Positions 24,842 through 35,129 of a stretch of 62,445 nucleotides of DNA are shown piece by piece (the first letter of the stretch is position 1; every line of letters begins with the position of its first letter). Both the position numbers and the translations under genes were made by a program. The notes under the pieces are model-generated. The model ran no database searches and was not told the DNA's origin. It saw nothing but the letters and a program-made list of their open reading frames with translations. The DNA is from an uncultured Porphyromonadaceae bacterium (lineage in GTDB: Bacteria > Bacteroidota > Bacteroidia > Bacteroidales > Muribaculaceae), in NCBI GenBank assembly GCA_947178305.1, contig CAMWXV010000003.1:1-62445 (forward strand), written 5' to 3'.

Positions 24842-24886
24842 TCAAAAAAACAAACATCCGCCAGCAAATGCATGCAAGCGGATGTC
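24842..24886 (-). terminator. Terminator after gldN
   Basis: Minus strand ACATCCGC...GCGGATGT followed by TTGTTTTTTT. Confidence 0.8.
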
Positions 24887-24903
24887 TCAATATTTAGCTA
24901 AAT

Positions 24904-26076
24904 TTATTTACGTCTGTTACGGACAGAGCGAGCAGCACCGGAGTTAGCGGCTGCTTTTGGTGCTTTAGCGCGCTTTACCTTTGTCGGCTTAGACTTTTTC
25001 TTGGTTTCCTTTTTTGTTGAAGAACGACGAACCGAAGATCTCCGGGTATTCTTTTTGGTATCGTCAGCTTTCACCTCCTCACCATTAGCCACAGCCTCTT
25101 CGGCTGCAGCTTTCTCTTCAGCCTCTATCTCAGCCTGTTCTTTGGCCTCACGAATCGCCGCCAACTCTTCAAGCGACGGTACCCACAATTTCTTTCCAAA
25201 GCCGTCAAGACGCTGTTGAATACTGTCTTGGGCTCTTTTTAAATCTTCAGGATCGGGATACAACTGAGCCATTGACTTGTTGCGCAAATTGCGTGTCTTG
25301 TATATATCACCTTCGTAAAGACCAAGTTGAAAAAAATCATCGTAAGTACAAGTGGCCAAGTTATTATCATCGGACGTGAAGATATTCTGAGTGGAAAGGA
25401 ATGGTCTCAAATCATCCATCTTTATCCAAAACATAGGATACTTCACAGCCTCGGCACCAAAGTCATCCGTGCGATGGAGCACCGGACAGATAGCCTCTAC
25501 GCGCGTACGCATACGGTTTCGGCGATTGTCAAACTCATATCGCTCAATTATATAATAGCTTAAAACCTCATTGGCCGGCACATCGCTCTCCTCTATATTA
25601 AACTTGGGGTGCTTTTCACTGCTGCCTTTAGCATCGGAATAGTAAATATGGAAGCGATCAAGCATGTCACGCACCTTTATACGATACTGATCTGTGAACA
25701 ATTCACGTCCATCCAGATATTCATATGCCAACAATTGGTCATTTGCAAGCAAACGCATTATGATTCGAAACAAACTCTCCTGTCCCTCAGTAGGTTCCTC
25801 AGGGAAATAAAGAGGTGTGTTCTTGTCTTTTGTAAGGTCAAGCTGACGATAAATCACACGCATCCACGACAAATCGGCATCGCTTGTAGGAGTTTCTGCC
25901 ATACGTGCCTGCATACGCTCTGTAACATTGTTTTGGGGTGTCGTGCCTTTATTGCGGTCACGGCCGCCACCACGCCTCATCACCGATGTGGACGATGAAG
26001 CGTCCTGCGCCATGGCTCCCATAGCCATAGCTGAGGCTGTCAGCACCAATAATATATATTTATACAACTGTTTCAT
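24904..26076 (-). CDS. gldN: Gliding motility / type IX secretion protein GldN (PorN)
   Basis: LSWMRVIYRQLDLTKDKNTPLYFPEEPTEGQESLFRIIMRLL; position after gldM. Confidence 0.9.
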   Translation of the reverse strand: MKQLYKYILLVLTASAMAMGAMAQDASSSTSVMRRGGGRDRNKGTTPQNNVTERMQARMAETPTSDADLSWMRVIYRQLDLTKDKNTPLYFPEEPTEGQESLFRIIMRLLANDQLLAYEYLDGRELFTDQYRIKVRDMLDRFHIYYSDAKGSSEKHPKFNIEESDVPANEVLSYYIIERYEFDNRRNRMRTRVEAICPVLHRTDDFGAEAVKYPMFWIKMDDLRPFLSTQNIFTSDDNNLATCTYDDFFQLGLYEGDIYKTRNLRNKSMAQLYPDPEDLKRAQDSIQQRLDGFGKKLWVPSLEELAAIREAKEQAEIEAEEKAAAEEAVANGEEVKADDTKKNTRRSSVRRSSTKKETKKKSKPTKVKRAKAPKAAANSGAARSVRNRRK

Positions 26077-26106
26077 TGCTCATGTATAATAAGAGTATAA
26101 GATTTA

Positions 26107-27672
26107 TCAGTTAACTATCACCTCCACCGGGTTCAACACTCGCTCCACACCGTCGGGACCTTTGGCCCTAATGCGCGATATGTAGAACCGTTTGCCTCGT
26201 GAAAGCCTGCGGAACGAATCCATCTGGCGCTGGGAGAATTGTGCGCCGTTGCTCACTTCAGGGATAGCATTTCCCATGGAATCAAAAAATACCGTTTCAA
26301 AACTCAGCACCTTGAAGTCAATATTAAGCATATCGTCATCAATAGCTGCGTCAATACCTTTCGCGCCCATCAGAGTGGCTTTAGATATGGGTTTGCCTCC
26401 TTTGTATCGTTCAGTCACGCCATTTGCTCCGGCATAAGATATGAAAGCTACAGGATCTGGCAACTTGCGAACACGAAATTTGGTAGTATTCACAGTCTGT
26501 GCCTTGCCGTCAATAGTGGCTGTAACCGTCACCACTGCCTCAGCACCCACCTTGGCTGGACGAGCCACAAAATGATCACCGCTTTTTGTCAACGAACCGT
26601 TGGTCATAGTGGCGCTGACAGCATTTTGTGGAACACCAGGCACAGATATGCTTATAGGGTTTTCAATTCCTGCATACAAAACATTCATCATGGTGGCGCT
26701 GACGGTAGCACTCGGCTCCATCACCACATAGCTGGAGCTGAACGGATGACGAGTAATACTGCCATCGCCATGAGGCACTTCAAGATAACCGGAATAATCA
26801 AACGAACCTGTCTGACCTGTGGCAATTTCATAATGACCGTTGCTGTCGGCAAGTTGCTTGCCATTTATATATATTGCAGGGCGCGCAGTAGTATCCACAG
26901 CCGCCAGCACAATATCGGCCACATAGCGACCTCCCCGCATCACCATGCGGCTTTGGGGAATAACAAACGCATTTATCTCGTTTACACGCACATCTCCTGC
27001 ATCCACCTGATTGAGAAGATGAGCCAATGCTTCTCCTTCGGCATAACGAATATCATTCTGCAACTTTGTCAAAAGAGTTATAGCCGCGACCACAGGTTGA
27101 TTATCAAATTTTGATTCCTCCCATAATTCAGCCATGGCTGCACCTTTTCGCTTAAATGGGTCGGTGTTAAGTGCCGCCGAAATTGAGGCACGCTTCACGC
27201 TGTCGGTCACATATTGCTCAACAAATTTTCTATAGCTTTCAATTCTCTGGCGCAATTTAGCTCCATTTTTAGTCGTGGGATTAAGCATGATAACCGCAGC
27301 CGCCTCTAAATCATCACGACTCAAAATATCGTTTGGATCGGCATCTTTGCCATCAGCCTTGCGTACAATGGCGAGTTTCAATGAATCAACCAAAGAAAAC
27401 AAAGATTGAGATTCGTTACGCACCTGCGAAGCCTTATCGTACCATACCTTACCCTTTTCGGGATTTTGAGCACTGAATGCCTCCAACTCAGCATATATGG
27501 CACTATTGCGCTGAGCCACACTCTCGTTAGTGCGCATCAAACCGTCCTGCACCTGAGTGAATCCGTCAAGCACATCGCTTGACACATTGAGGGCAAGCAT
27601 TGCCGTCAGAACAATGTACATCAGATTGATCATCTTCTGACGGGGTGAAAGTTTTTTATTGCCTTGTGACAT
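26107..27672 (-). CDS. gldM: Type IX secretion motor protein GldM (PorM)
   Basis: LSPRQKMINLMYIVLTAMLALNVSSDVLDGF. Confidence 0.95.
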   Translation of the reverse strand: MSQGNKKLSPRQKMINLMYIVLTAMLALNVSSDVLDGFTQVQDGLMRTNESVAQRNSAIYAELEAFSAQNPEKGKVWYDKASQVRNESQSLFSLVDSLKLAIVRKADGKDADPNDILSRDDLEAAAVIMLNPTTKNGAKLRQRIESYRKFVEQYVTDSVKRASISAALNTDPFKRKGAAMAELWEESKFDNQPVVAAITLLTKLQNDIRYAEGEALAHLLNQVDAGDVRVNEINAFVIPQSRMVMRGGRYVADIVLAAVDTTARPAIYINGKQLADSNGHYEIATGQTGSFDYSGYLEVPHGDGSITRHPFSSSYVVMEPSATVSATMMNVLYAGIENPISISVPGVPQNAVSATMTNGSLTKSGDHFVARPAKVGAEAVVTVTATIDGKAQTVNTTKFRVRKLPDPVAFISYAGANGVTERYKGGKPISKATLMGAKGIDAAIDDDMLNIDFKVLSFETVFFDSMGNAIPEVSNGAQFSQRQMDSFRRLSRGKRFYISRIRAKGPDGVERVLNPVEVIVN

Positions 27673-27695
27673 TATAGCTAATGTTTAGTGTGGGT

Positions 27696-28703
27696 TCATG
27701 CCTGAGGCGCATCCTGATCAGGAACAGACGGAGCCTGCTGAGGAGTCTGCTGTGATCTCATTCCTGCTGGCATGGGATGATACATATTGATGGTCATAGC
27801 CTGAAGCATCTGTGCATATACATTATTGAGCTGCTGCATATAATAAGCCATCTTTTCGCTTTCTTCACAGTATCTGGCACTTTGATTGGCAGAATTCTCA
27901 TACATTGAGCTGATTTCCTTTATACCGCGATTCACCCTGTCTATGGCATCAAGCTGTGACGATACGCTGCGAAGCTGAATTTCATATATAGTGTTGAGTC
28001 CGGAGATATTACGGTTGAGATTCTGCATCTGCTCAACATACCCATGCGAACTGGATGTTATATTTTCGGAATTCTCGGTAATGGCTCGATAGCTATCCAG
28101 GAGCACCTCACTTACAGAATTGAGGCTTTGGGTTGTTTCTTTGAGCTGCTGCATTTGCTCGGCAATGGCCGCCATTTGCGATAAATACTCCTGGGTAGCA
28201 GTTGTAAGTTCGGCCATTCGGCTAAGCTGATCGCTTGCCGCCGCCATCTTTGCAATACTTTCGCTCAAAGAGCGTGAATCAGCATCGCTGAGTTCAATGT
28301 CGGCAGGCACCCCCACAGCACGGCGAGCTTGAGCGTCAGTTACCATAGGAGCAGACACGCCTCCTGACACCACATTGCCTCCACCCCCATTAATGATCAC
28401 ACCTGTGCCGGATGTAAAATCAGGACGATCCTCGGGATTTTTGGTTTCAAGAACCGGAAACACCTGTTCCCAATTATAGTCACGCCCCGGGCGGTCAAAA
28501 GCCGTGAGTACAAACATTAGCACCTCAGTACCCATACCTATGGAAAGCAGCGTGTTACCTCCAGGAAGATGGAGAATCTTGAACAGAGCTCCCCATATCA
28601 CAATAGCAGCGCCTATAGAATAAGCAAAATTGAAAAAGCGTTGGCCTGATTCTCCGGAGAGAAATTTCTCAATGCTGTTTTTATATCTTTTGATTTTTCC
28701 CAT
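27696..28703 (-). CDS. gldL: Type IX secretion motor protein GldL (PorL)
   Basis: FNFAYSIGAAIVIWGALFKILHLPGGNTLLSIGMGTEVLMF. Confidence 0.95.
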   Translation of the reverse strand: MGKIKRYKNSIEKFLSGESGQRFFNFAYSIGAAIVIWGALFKILHLPGGNTLLSIGMGTEVLMFVLTAFDRPGRDYNWEQVFPVLETKNPEDRPDFTSGTGVIINGGGGNVVSGGVSAPMVTDAQARRAVGVPADIELSDADSRSLSESIAKMAAASDQLSRMAELTTATQEYLSQMAAIAEQMQQLKETTQSLNSVSEVLLDSYRAITENSENITSSSHGYVEQMQNLNRNISGLNTIYEIQLRSVSSQLDAIDRVNRGIKEISSMYENSANQSARYCEESEKMAYYMQQLNNVYAQMLQAMTINMYHPMPAGMRSQQTPQQAPSVPDQDAPQA

Positions 28704-28730
28704 TGTTGGTAATCTATATAATGTCTGTAA

Positions 28731-30173
28731 TTATTTTTTAGCTTTCTGTCCTTTTGCAAATCCTATCTGGGAACGCACACATCGGAAACCAATGTAGGAG
28801 CGTTGCTCGTTCTGATATTCCCACATGCGGATATCGGAACGGATGTTATGGGCCACATCTTTCCACGAACCACCACGAACAATCTTGCGCTTCATTTTAT
28901 AGGGATCCTCCTTGGCCGCATCATAACGGTACTCGGGATTCATGTCCGATGTCAACTTGCTCACACTCTCATTGAATGCCGTTGAAGTCCACTCGCTTAC
29001 ATTACCAGCCATATCATATAAGCCGAAATCATTTGGCGAATATGTGCCCACGCGCGCCGTGATAAGATGGCCGTCCTGCACATAATTGCCGTCTTGCGGC
29101 TTGAAATTGGCATAGAAACATCCCTTTTCCTCGGTAAGCGGCAAGTCGCCCTCCCATGGATATTTATTTTCATTCACACCGGCACGTGCGGCATACTCCC
29201 ATTCGGCCTCGGTAGGCAGTCGGTAAGGTTCCACATACACGCCCTGCCGGCCGAGTGAACGGCGGAGGAACTCAGTACGCCAGTTGGCAAAAGCATTGGC
29301 CTGCTCCCAGCTCACACCCACCACCGGATATTCGCTATAACCTCCGTGACTGAAATACATACGTACATAAGGCTCGTTGTATGCATTCTCAAAGTCATTT
29401 ATCCAAGCTGTGGTGTCAGGATACACATTCACAATATATGTATTGAGAAAATCGTAGTCCCCTGTCAAGCCACGTGTTATTGTTTCGCGCATTATTTCAC
29501 CATTGTCGCTAATCCATGCCGTATCTTTGGATATTACAGGTATATCAGTCGGCACCGGCTTGTCAGTGTTGTACTCGCGACGAGCCGGATTCAAACGATG
29601 CTTGCGCTTGGCCGCTTCAGTGTGGTTGAATATCTCGTAACGATAATTCATTTGTTCCGGGTCAAGCTCCTTAACACCTGTGATAGGATTGATACGATAC
29701 ACACTCTCTATGGCACGTTGCTCATCTTCGTTTGCATTGCGCCAAGGTATAGGCTTGCTCCAGTTCAAATGAGGTTTGATGGGATTACCTTCCTTATCTT
29801 CCTCAATCTTAAACTCTTCATTACCGCCATACGCAGGATCAGCCAAACGCTCGCGGATAATGGAGTCTCTTACCCAAAACACAAACTGCTTGTACTTGGA
29901 GTTTGTCACCTCGGTTTCATCCATCCAAAAAGCATCAACACTCATACCACGACTGTCAGCACGAAGGTTCCACAGACTATCGGCTTCTTTCGGACCTATT
30001 TCCATAGAACCACGGCTCACCAGCACCATGCCATAAGGTTGAGGCTCATTCCAAGCTGTACCACCCACTCCGGTCACTTCTCCACCGGAAGAGTTTCTTG
30101 CGCCGGATGCACAAGATGTCACCACGACAGCGGCTATTATGATATTAAGGAGATAAATCGATAGCTTTTTCAT
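28731..30173 (-). CDS. gldK: Type IX secretion lipoprotein GldK (PorK)
   Basis: Lipobox VVTSC; FGE/sulfatase-modifying domain (VVGVSWEQANAFANWR, LPTEAEWEYAARAG, GLYDMAGNVSEWT, VRGGSW). Confidence 0.94.
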   Translation of the reverse strand: MKKLSIYLLNIIIAAVVVTSCASGARNSSGGEVTGVGGTAWNEPQPYGMVLVSRGSMEIGPKEADSLWNLRADSRGMSVDAFWMDETEVTNSKYKQFVFWVRDSIIRERLADPAYGGNEEFKIEEDKEGNPIKPHLNWSKPIPWRNANEDEQRAIESVYRINPITGVKELDPEQMNYRYEIFNHTEAAKRKHRLNPARREYNTDKPVPTDIPVISKDTAWISDNGEIMRETITRGLTGDYDFLNTYIVNVYPDTTAWINDFENAYNEPYVRMYFSHGGYSEYPVVGVSWEQANAFANWRTEFLRRSLGRQGVYVEPYRLPTEAEWEYAARAGVNENKYPWEGDLPLTEEKGCFYANFKPQDGNYVQDGHLITARVGTYSPNDFGLYDMAGNVSEWTSTAFNESVSKLTSDMNPEYRYDAAKEDPYKMKRKIVRGGSWKDVAHNIRSDIRMWEYQNEQRSYIGFRCVRSQIGFAKGQKAKK

Positions 30174-30176
30174 ATG

Positions 30177-31187
30177 TTACATTATGCGTATACTCTTGTG
30201 TTTATTCTTGTTCTTGTCTGAGAAGTCAAGTTTCAGGCTGTAGCCTGCCATTATTTCATGGCTTCCGCTGGAGGCTTTTGATATGGCGCTAATAGGATAA
30301 TCATAACTATATCCCACATAGAAGCCTTTGTATTCCGCAGCCAATATTGCACTGACAGCGTCATCATATCTGTATGCCACACCGGCTGAAAGGAATTTTT
30401 TCCACCGGACACGTCCGGTAACCTCTGCCCGCCAAAAGTTGAAATCAGTTTTAAACATCATGGAGGGCATCACTTCAAATAACGTATTTTTTATAGGAAT
30501 ATTGCCACCGGCTATAAAATAGAGCGTGCGATCAAACGTGAACTGGTACTTTTTAGGCCCCTCGTCACCGTCCGAGGATCCACTGCCTCCAACAATGCCA
30601 TCACTGCCGTCTTCACTCTGGAATGTAACCGTTGGCGAATTCACATGCTGACACGAAACACCCACCCACCATTTAGGTTTGGTATAGAACACCCCCACTC
30701 CAAGATCCAAGGCATTACCGCTCACATCAGTCTTGGGTATGGCATCATCGGTTGGTTGATGATATTCATTGTCGTCCGGAATAAACACTTCAGAACCCTT
30801 AAACACCTCATTGGCAAAGCCTATCTGCACAGCACCGGTAAACTCGCCTTTCAATAGACGCACCTTATAACCAGCCTGAATACCGATATTGAGTGTTCTG
30901 AACAAACCGGCACTTTCGCTTGATGCCACAACACCAACGCCTATACGTTTGCCAAACAGTTTCAATGGCGAATCTGCCGTAAGAAGAAACGTGCGTGGAG
31001 CATTATCCACACCAATCCATTGCATACGACTACCGGCTCGGATACGCACAAAATCAGTGTTGCCTATCGCAGCAGGATTATAATATGTGGGAACAGCAAA
31101 ATATTGGGTGAGCTGACCATCGGTCTGCGCAACGGCACTCACGCCAAACAACAATACCGCAACGAGAAATAATAACAGCTGCTTCAT
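30177..31187 (-). CDS. porP: PorP/SprF family type IX secretion membrane protein
   Basis: DGQLTQYFAVPTYYNPAAIGNTDFVRIRAGSRMQWIGVDNAP. Confidence 0.9.
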   Translation of the reverse strand: MKQLLLFLVAVLLFGVSAVAQTDGQLTQYFAVPTYYNPAAIGNTDFVRIRAGSRMQWIGVDNAPRTFLLTADSPLKLFGKRIGVGVVASSESAGLFRTLNIGIQAGYKVRLLKGEFTGAVQIGFANEVFKGSEVFIPDDNEYHQPTDDAIPKTDVSGNALDLGVGVFYTKPKWWVGVSCQHVNSPTVTFQSEDGSDGIVGGSGSSDGDEGPKKYQFTFDRTLYFIAGGNIPIKNTLFEVMPSMMFKTDFNFWRAEVTGRVRWKKFLSAGVAYRYDDAVSAILAAEYKGFYVGYSYDYPISAISKASSGSHEIMAGYSLKLDFSDKNKNKHKSIRIM

Positions 31188-31906
31188 TCAAAATAAAATG
31201 TTAACACCACCAATTGTGACTTAGCTTTGGTGATGGATTCTGTAAATTTCAACTTATCAGGCTCTTCAATCAAGTCCGGACGCTTATGCTGTATTATATC
31301 CGAAAGCCCGAAACAAAACTTTATTTCAGGATTAAGTTTAAAGTACGGAAGATAAAAATCGCACCCAAACCCCACGGTAAGATACAAGTCGGTGGTTTTC
31401 AGCTTTAAATAATCGCTTCTCTTCTTGTTCACATCAAATGCAGGCATCACACCGGCCACAACATACGGCCGCGCATTACGATACCTTTGCGACGCAAATT
31501 TCAAATCTATGGGCGTAACCACAAATGTTGATTTCAGATTCTGCTTTTCATTGGCTCCTGTGACAGCATCGTGCATCTTTATTTCACGATTTCCAAAATA
31601 AAGTCCGGGGGTGAATCGCAAACTAAAATACGTATTCAAACGCCATTCCAATAAGCCATTGACACAAAATCCCGGAGAAAACCCTGGTTGCTCCATAAAC
31701 CACGACTCACCTTCAGGGGTGACATTGCCATTATGTGTAAATGTTATGTCCTGAGTATGAACGCCAACAGAAAAACCCAAGTGCCATTGACGGTTATCGG
31801 CATAAGGACGATTGAGCAACTTGTCATTAAGTCGCTGCGCCGACACCGACGAAGCTCCACACAACGCCACTATCAACAGTATGAGTATCCTGTGTATTTT
31901 ATTCAT
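31184..31906 (-). CDS. porT: PorT-family outer membrane protein of the type IX secretion system
   Basis: HLGFSVGVHTQD; RLNTYFSLRFTPGLYFGNREI; FGCDFYLPYFKLNPEIKFCFGLSDI. Confidence 0.85.
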   Translation of the reverse strand: MNKIHRILILLIVALCGASSVSAQRLNDKLLNRPYADNRQWHLGFSVGVHTQDITFTHNGNVTPEGESWFMEQPGFSPGFCVNGLLEWRLNTYFSLRFTPGLYFGNREIKMHDAVTGANEKQNLKSTFVVTPIDLKFASQRYRNARPYVVAGVMPAFDVNKKRSDYLKLKTTDLYLTVGFGCDFYLPYFKLNPEIKFCFGLSDIIQHKRPDLIEEPDKLKFTESITKAKSQLVVLTFYFE

Positions 31907-31933
31907 TACTTATCTAACGATAAGCCTCTGCCA

Positions 31934-32830
31934 TTATTGCCCTGCAATAAGTGTTTTATGAAGCAACGATGTGAACTGGTAATTCTTAAGTCCCCAACGC
32001 GGAGATATGAGCAATTCCGACGGAGATTGCGATACAAACCGCTCTATAGCTATATCCGCGCGCAATGTTCGCACTATCTCACAACACAGCTCCACATACT
32101 CCTCCACACTGAAGTGCGGCACGTCATAAACACCGTTTTGTACATCATGAGCCATACGTGTGCCCCGGACAAGCTGAAGCTGATGTATCTTAACTACATC
32201 TACAGGCAATGCGTTGATAGCCCTGATGGTTTCAAGCATATCTTCACGTGTTTCACCAGGTAAGCCCATGATTATATGCAAACCCACAGGCAAACCGGCG
32301 GCATGTGTCCTGACAACAGCCTCTACAGTCTGGCTCCATGTGTGACAACGGTTCACAAGCTCCAATGTGCGGTCATGCGCCGACTCTGCACCATACTCCA
32401 CCATCACCCAATGAGTACGATGCAGCTCTGACAGATAATCCAACAGAGGCTGCGGCATACAATCCGGACGAGTACCTATGATAATGCCATCAACACCGTC
32501 AACCGTCAATGCCTCCTCATATAATGCCTTAAGTCGCCGTAGCTCAGCATGGGTATTGGTATATGCTTGAAAATAGGCAAGATACCGCATTTCTGGATAT
32601 TTGCGGGCAAAAAACCGCTTAGCCTCTTCAAGTTGCTCTTTAACACTCAGTTGCGCCAAAGCAAATGCAGGCGAAAAACTCTGATTGTTGCAATAAGTAC
32701 ACCCGCCACGCCCGAGTGTCCCATCACGGTTGGGACACGACAATTGCGTATTGACAGTGAGTTTCTGCATCTTGCCCTTGAAATACTGGCGAAGAAACGC
32801 GGAAAAATCCTTATATAATGGCTCGTTCAT
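31934..32830 (-). CDS. TIGR01212 (YhcC)-type radical SAM protein
   Basis: [44 protein letters not shown]. Confidence 0.9.
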   Translation of the reverse strand: MNEPLYKDFSAFLRQYFKGKMQKLTVNTQLSCPNRDGTLGRGGCTYCNNQSFSPAFALAQLSVKEQLEEAKRFFARKYPEMRYLAYFQAYTNTHAELRRLKALYEEALTVDGVDGIIIGTRPDCMPQPLLDYLSELHRTHWVMVEYGAESAHDRTLELVNRCHTWSQTVEAVVRTHAAGLPVGLHIIMGLPGETREDMLETIRAINALPVDVVKIHQLQLVRGTRMAHDVQNGVYDVPHFSVEEYVELCCEIVRTLRADIAIERFVSQSPSELLISPRWGLKNYQFTSLLHKTLIAGQ

Positions 32831-33921
32831 GACATTCGTCTTATAAATGGAGTCTCAGCCTTGGCCAACAACCACATATCCAAAATCGTGACGGCAGCCA
32901 TGGCCTCTACCACAGGAACAGCCCTCGGCAACACACATGAATCATGTCGTCCCCGAGCATTGATCATACATTCCCGACCGTTGACATCCACAGTGCGCAA
33001 TGTTCTTGACATAGTAGCCACAGGCTTGAATGCAACTCTGAAATATATATCTTCACCATTGGAGATACCTCCTTGGATGCCTCCGGAATGATTGCTCACG
33101 ACAGAGACTCCACCATTCCCATCAGACACAAACTCATCCACGACTTCACTTCCAAGAGAAGACACTCCGTCAAACCCCATTCCGTAATCAAACCCCTTTG
33201 CCGCATTGATGCTCATCATCGCCAATGCAAGCCGTGCTTGAAGTTTGTCCATAACAGGCTCACCAAGTCCGGCCGGACATCCTGTAATCACGCCTGTGAT
33301 CACACCGCCTAAGGTATCGCAAGAATCCTTGGCCTCAAGTATGAGTCTCTGCATTCGTTCGGCGGTTTCAGCGTCAGGACATCGCACATCGTTACAATCC
33401 ACCATTTCCTGTGAATAATGCTTATATGAATATGGCACAGAAATATTCCCCACCTGCGATGTATATGCCCACACGCTTATTCCCACATGCTTGAGAGCCT
33501 GCATGGCAAAAGCACCGGCCACCACTCTCACTACAGTTTCTCGGGCTGACGAACGCCCACCGCCTTGATAATCCCGAAAACCATATTTGGCATCATATGT
33601 ATAATCGGCATGCGAAGGACGATATTTATTTTTTATCTCAGAATAATCAGAACTTCGCACATCGTTATTTCTTACAATAAAACCAATGGACGCACCTGTG
33701 GTCCACCCTTCAAAGACACCTGAAAGCACCTCAATTTTATCGCATTCATTACGAGAAGTGCCCAATCTGCTCTGCCCCGGGCGACGGCGGTCAAGCTGCG
33801 CCTGAATCTGATCCATGTCAATCGGCACACCTGCCGGCATACCATCAATAACTCCACCCACAGCAGAACCATGCGATTCCCCAAACGAAGTGAACCGATA
33901 TATCAATCCAAAACTGTTCAT
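32827..33921 (-). CDS. aroC: Chorismate synthase
   Basis: [39 protein letters not shown]. Confidence 0.97.
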   Translation of the reverse strand: MNSFGLIYRFTSFGESHGSAVGGVIDGMPAGVPIDMDQIQAQLDRRRPGQSRLGTSRNECDKIEVLSGVFEGWTTGASIGFIVRNNDVRSSDYSEIKNKYRPSHADYTYDAKYGFRDYQGGGRSSARETVVRVVAGAFAMQALKHVGISVWAYTSQVGNISVPYSYKHYSQEMVDCNDVRCPDAETAERMQRLILEAKDSCDTLGGVITGVITGCPAGLGEPVMDKLQARLALAMMSINAAKGFDYGMGFDGVSSLGSEVVDEFVSDGNGGVSVVSNHSGGIQGGISNGEDIYFRVAFKPVATMSRTLRTVDVNGRECMINARGRHDSCVLPRAVPVVEAMAAVTILDMWLLAKAETPFIRRMS

Positions 33922-34427
33922 ACGTCATTCTCAGAGTTAGATATCACTATATCAACGGTCTTACCGTTAACAAAACCCACAAGATCCGAAGGTGAAATCC
34001 TAAGTTGCAGCCCCCTTATCCCCGCACTCACATACACATAGCTAAAATTCATTACCGAATTATGGAAAAACACAGGAAAAGGCTTCTTCATGCCCACAGG
34101 CGAGCACCCGCCCCGAATATACCCGGTCAACGGAAGCAATTCCTTAACCGGTATCAGATCTGCTTTCTTTGCTCCGGCTGCTTTTGCCGCCTTTTTCAAA
34201 TCCACTTCGGCATCCCCGGGCACCACGCAAACAAAATGCTCTCCCGCAGTGGAGCACAGGACCAAAGTTTTGAACACTTGTTTTATATCTTCACCCAACT
34301 CCTCGGCTACATGAGTGGCAGCAAGATTGTTCTCGTCCACTGTGTAAGGAATAAGCTCATATGAAATATGTGCGCGGTCAAGCAAACGCGCGGCATTGGT
34401 CTTGGTTATTTTTCCGGGATGTGCCAT
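33918..34427 (-). CDS. ybaK: YbaK/EbsC-type Cys-tRNA(Pro) deacylase
   Basis: [60 protein letters not shown]. Confidence 0.93.
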   Translation of the reverse strand: MAHPGKITKTNAARLLDRAHISYELIPYTVDENNLAATHVAEELGEDIKQVFKTLVLCSTAGEHFVCVVPGDAEVDLKKAAKAAGAKKADLIPVKELLPLTGYIRGGCSPVGMKKPFPVFFHNSVMNFSYVYVSAGIRGLQLRISPSDLVGFVNGKTVDIVISNSENDV

Positions 34428-34517
34428 AATGGTACAAATTTACAACAAAGTAAAACAATTTAGCATATCCCTCCGTTAAGAATTATAAAGTCGTAACCAA
34501 AATCAAGTTAACTAACA

Positions 34518-35039
34518 ATGAAAAAGTATCTATTGGCTCTCGTTGCCGCCGTTGGCATGGCCTTCGGCGCAAACGCACAGAAAATGAACATCAGCGCAAG
34601 CTATGGTGGTTTCACAATAATGGACGCATGCAACTATCATGACAGCTGGCACGGAGTAAACAACGCATGGGGCGCTTTGAACCTCGGGTTCAATGTAAAA
34701 GTGCTTCCCAAATTATGGATAGGCCCATCCTACACCTACTCATCAGCAACCACCAAAGGCCCGAACAGCAGCAAGGTGGCCTATCACGTGATTATGTTCA
34801 ACGGACGATACGACTATTTCTCCAACCGTATTGTAACCTTGTATGCACACCTTGGTGTCGGTGCCGATATCTCACATCTCATGCCTCGCCATGGCGATTC
34901 CTACAACAAAGGATACTTTGCCATGCAGCTTTCTCCAATCGGAGCCGATGTGGATCTCAACCGCAACTTCACCATATTCGGAGAACTCGGATTCGGAGCC
35001 CAGGGCTTACTGCAAGTTGGCGCCCGATACAATTTCTAA
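34518..35039 (+). CDS. Small outer-membrane beta-barrel-like protein
   Basis: Signal peptide MKKYLLALVAAVGMAFGANAQ; alternating beta strands; C-terminal aromatic VGARYNF. Confidence 0.65.
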   Translation: MKKYLLALVAAVGMAFGANAQKMNISASYGGFTIMDACNYHDSWHGVNNAWGALNLGFNVKVLPKLWIGPSYTYSSATTKGPNSSKVAYHVIMFNGRYDYFSNRIVTLYAHLGVGADISHLMPRHGDSYNKGYFAMQLSPIGADVDLNRNFTIFGELGFGAQGLLQVGARYNF

Positions 35040-35059
35040 AACATAACACATCAACACAC

Positions 35060-35099
35060 AAAGTGACCAATCCTATATGGATTTGGTCACTTTGTTTTT
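35060..35099 (+). terminator. Intrinsic terminator after the small OMP gene
   Basis: AAAGTGACCAA...TTGGTCACTTT then TGTTTTT. Confidence 0.85.
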
Positions 35100-35121
35100 A
35101 TTCTGCAAAGAACTATCTTTG
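35091..35121 (+). promoter_or_regulatory. Promoter of the Crp/Fnr gene (TTTG-N19-TATCTTTG)
   Basis: TTTG 35091-35094, TATCTTTG 35114-35121; -33 overlaps the upstream terminator tail. Confidence 0.75.
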
Positions 35122-35129
35122 CATTCAAC

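Noticed and set aside
26239-27114. 291-aa plus-strand ORF antisense to gldM
   Set aside because: His/Arg-rich shadow translation opposite a clear GldM; no start signal or domain.
29346-30164. 272-aa ORF antisense to gldK
   Set aside because: No domain; overlaps entirely the clear FGE-sulfatase domain gene.
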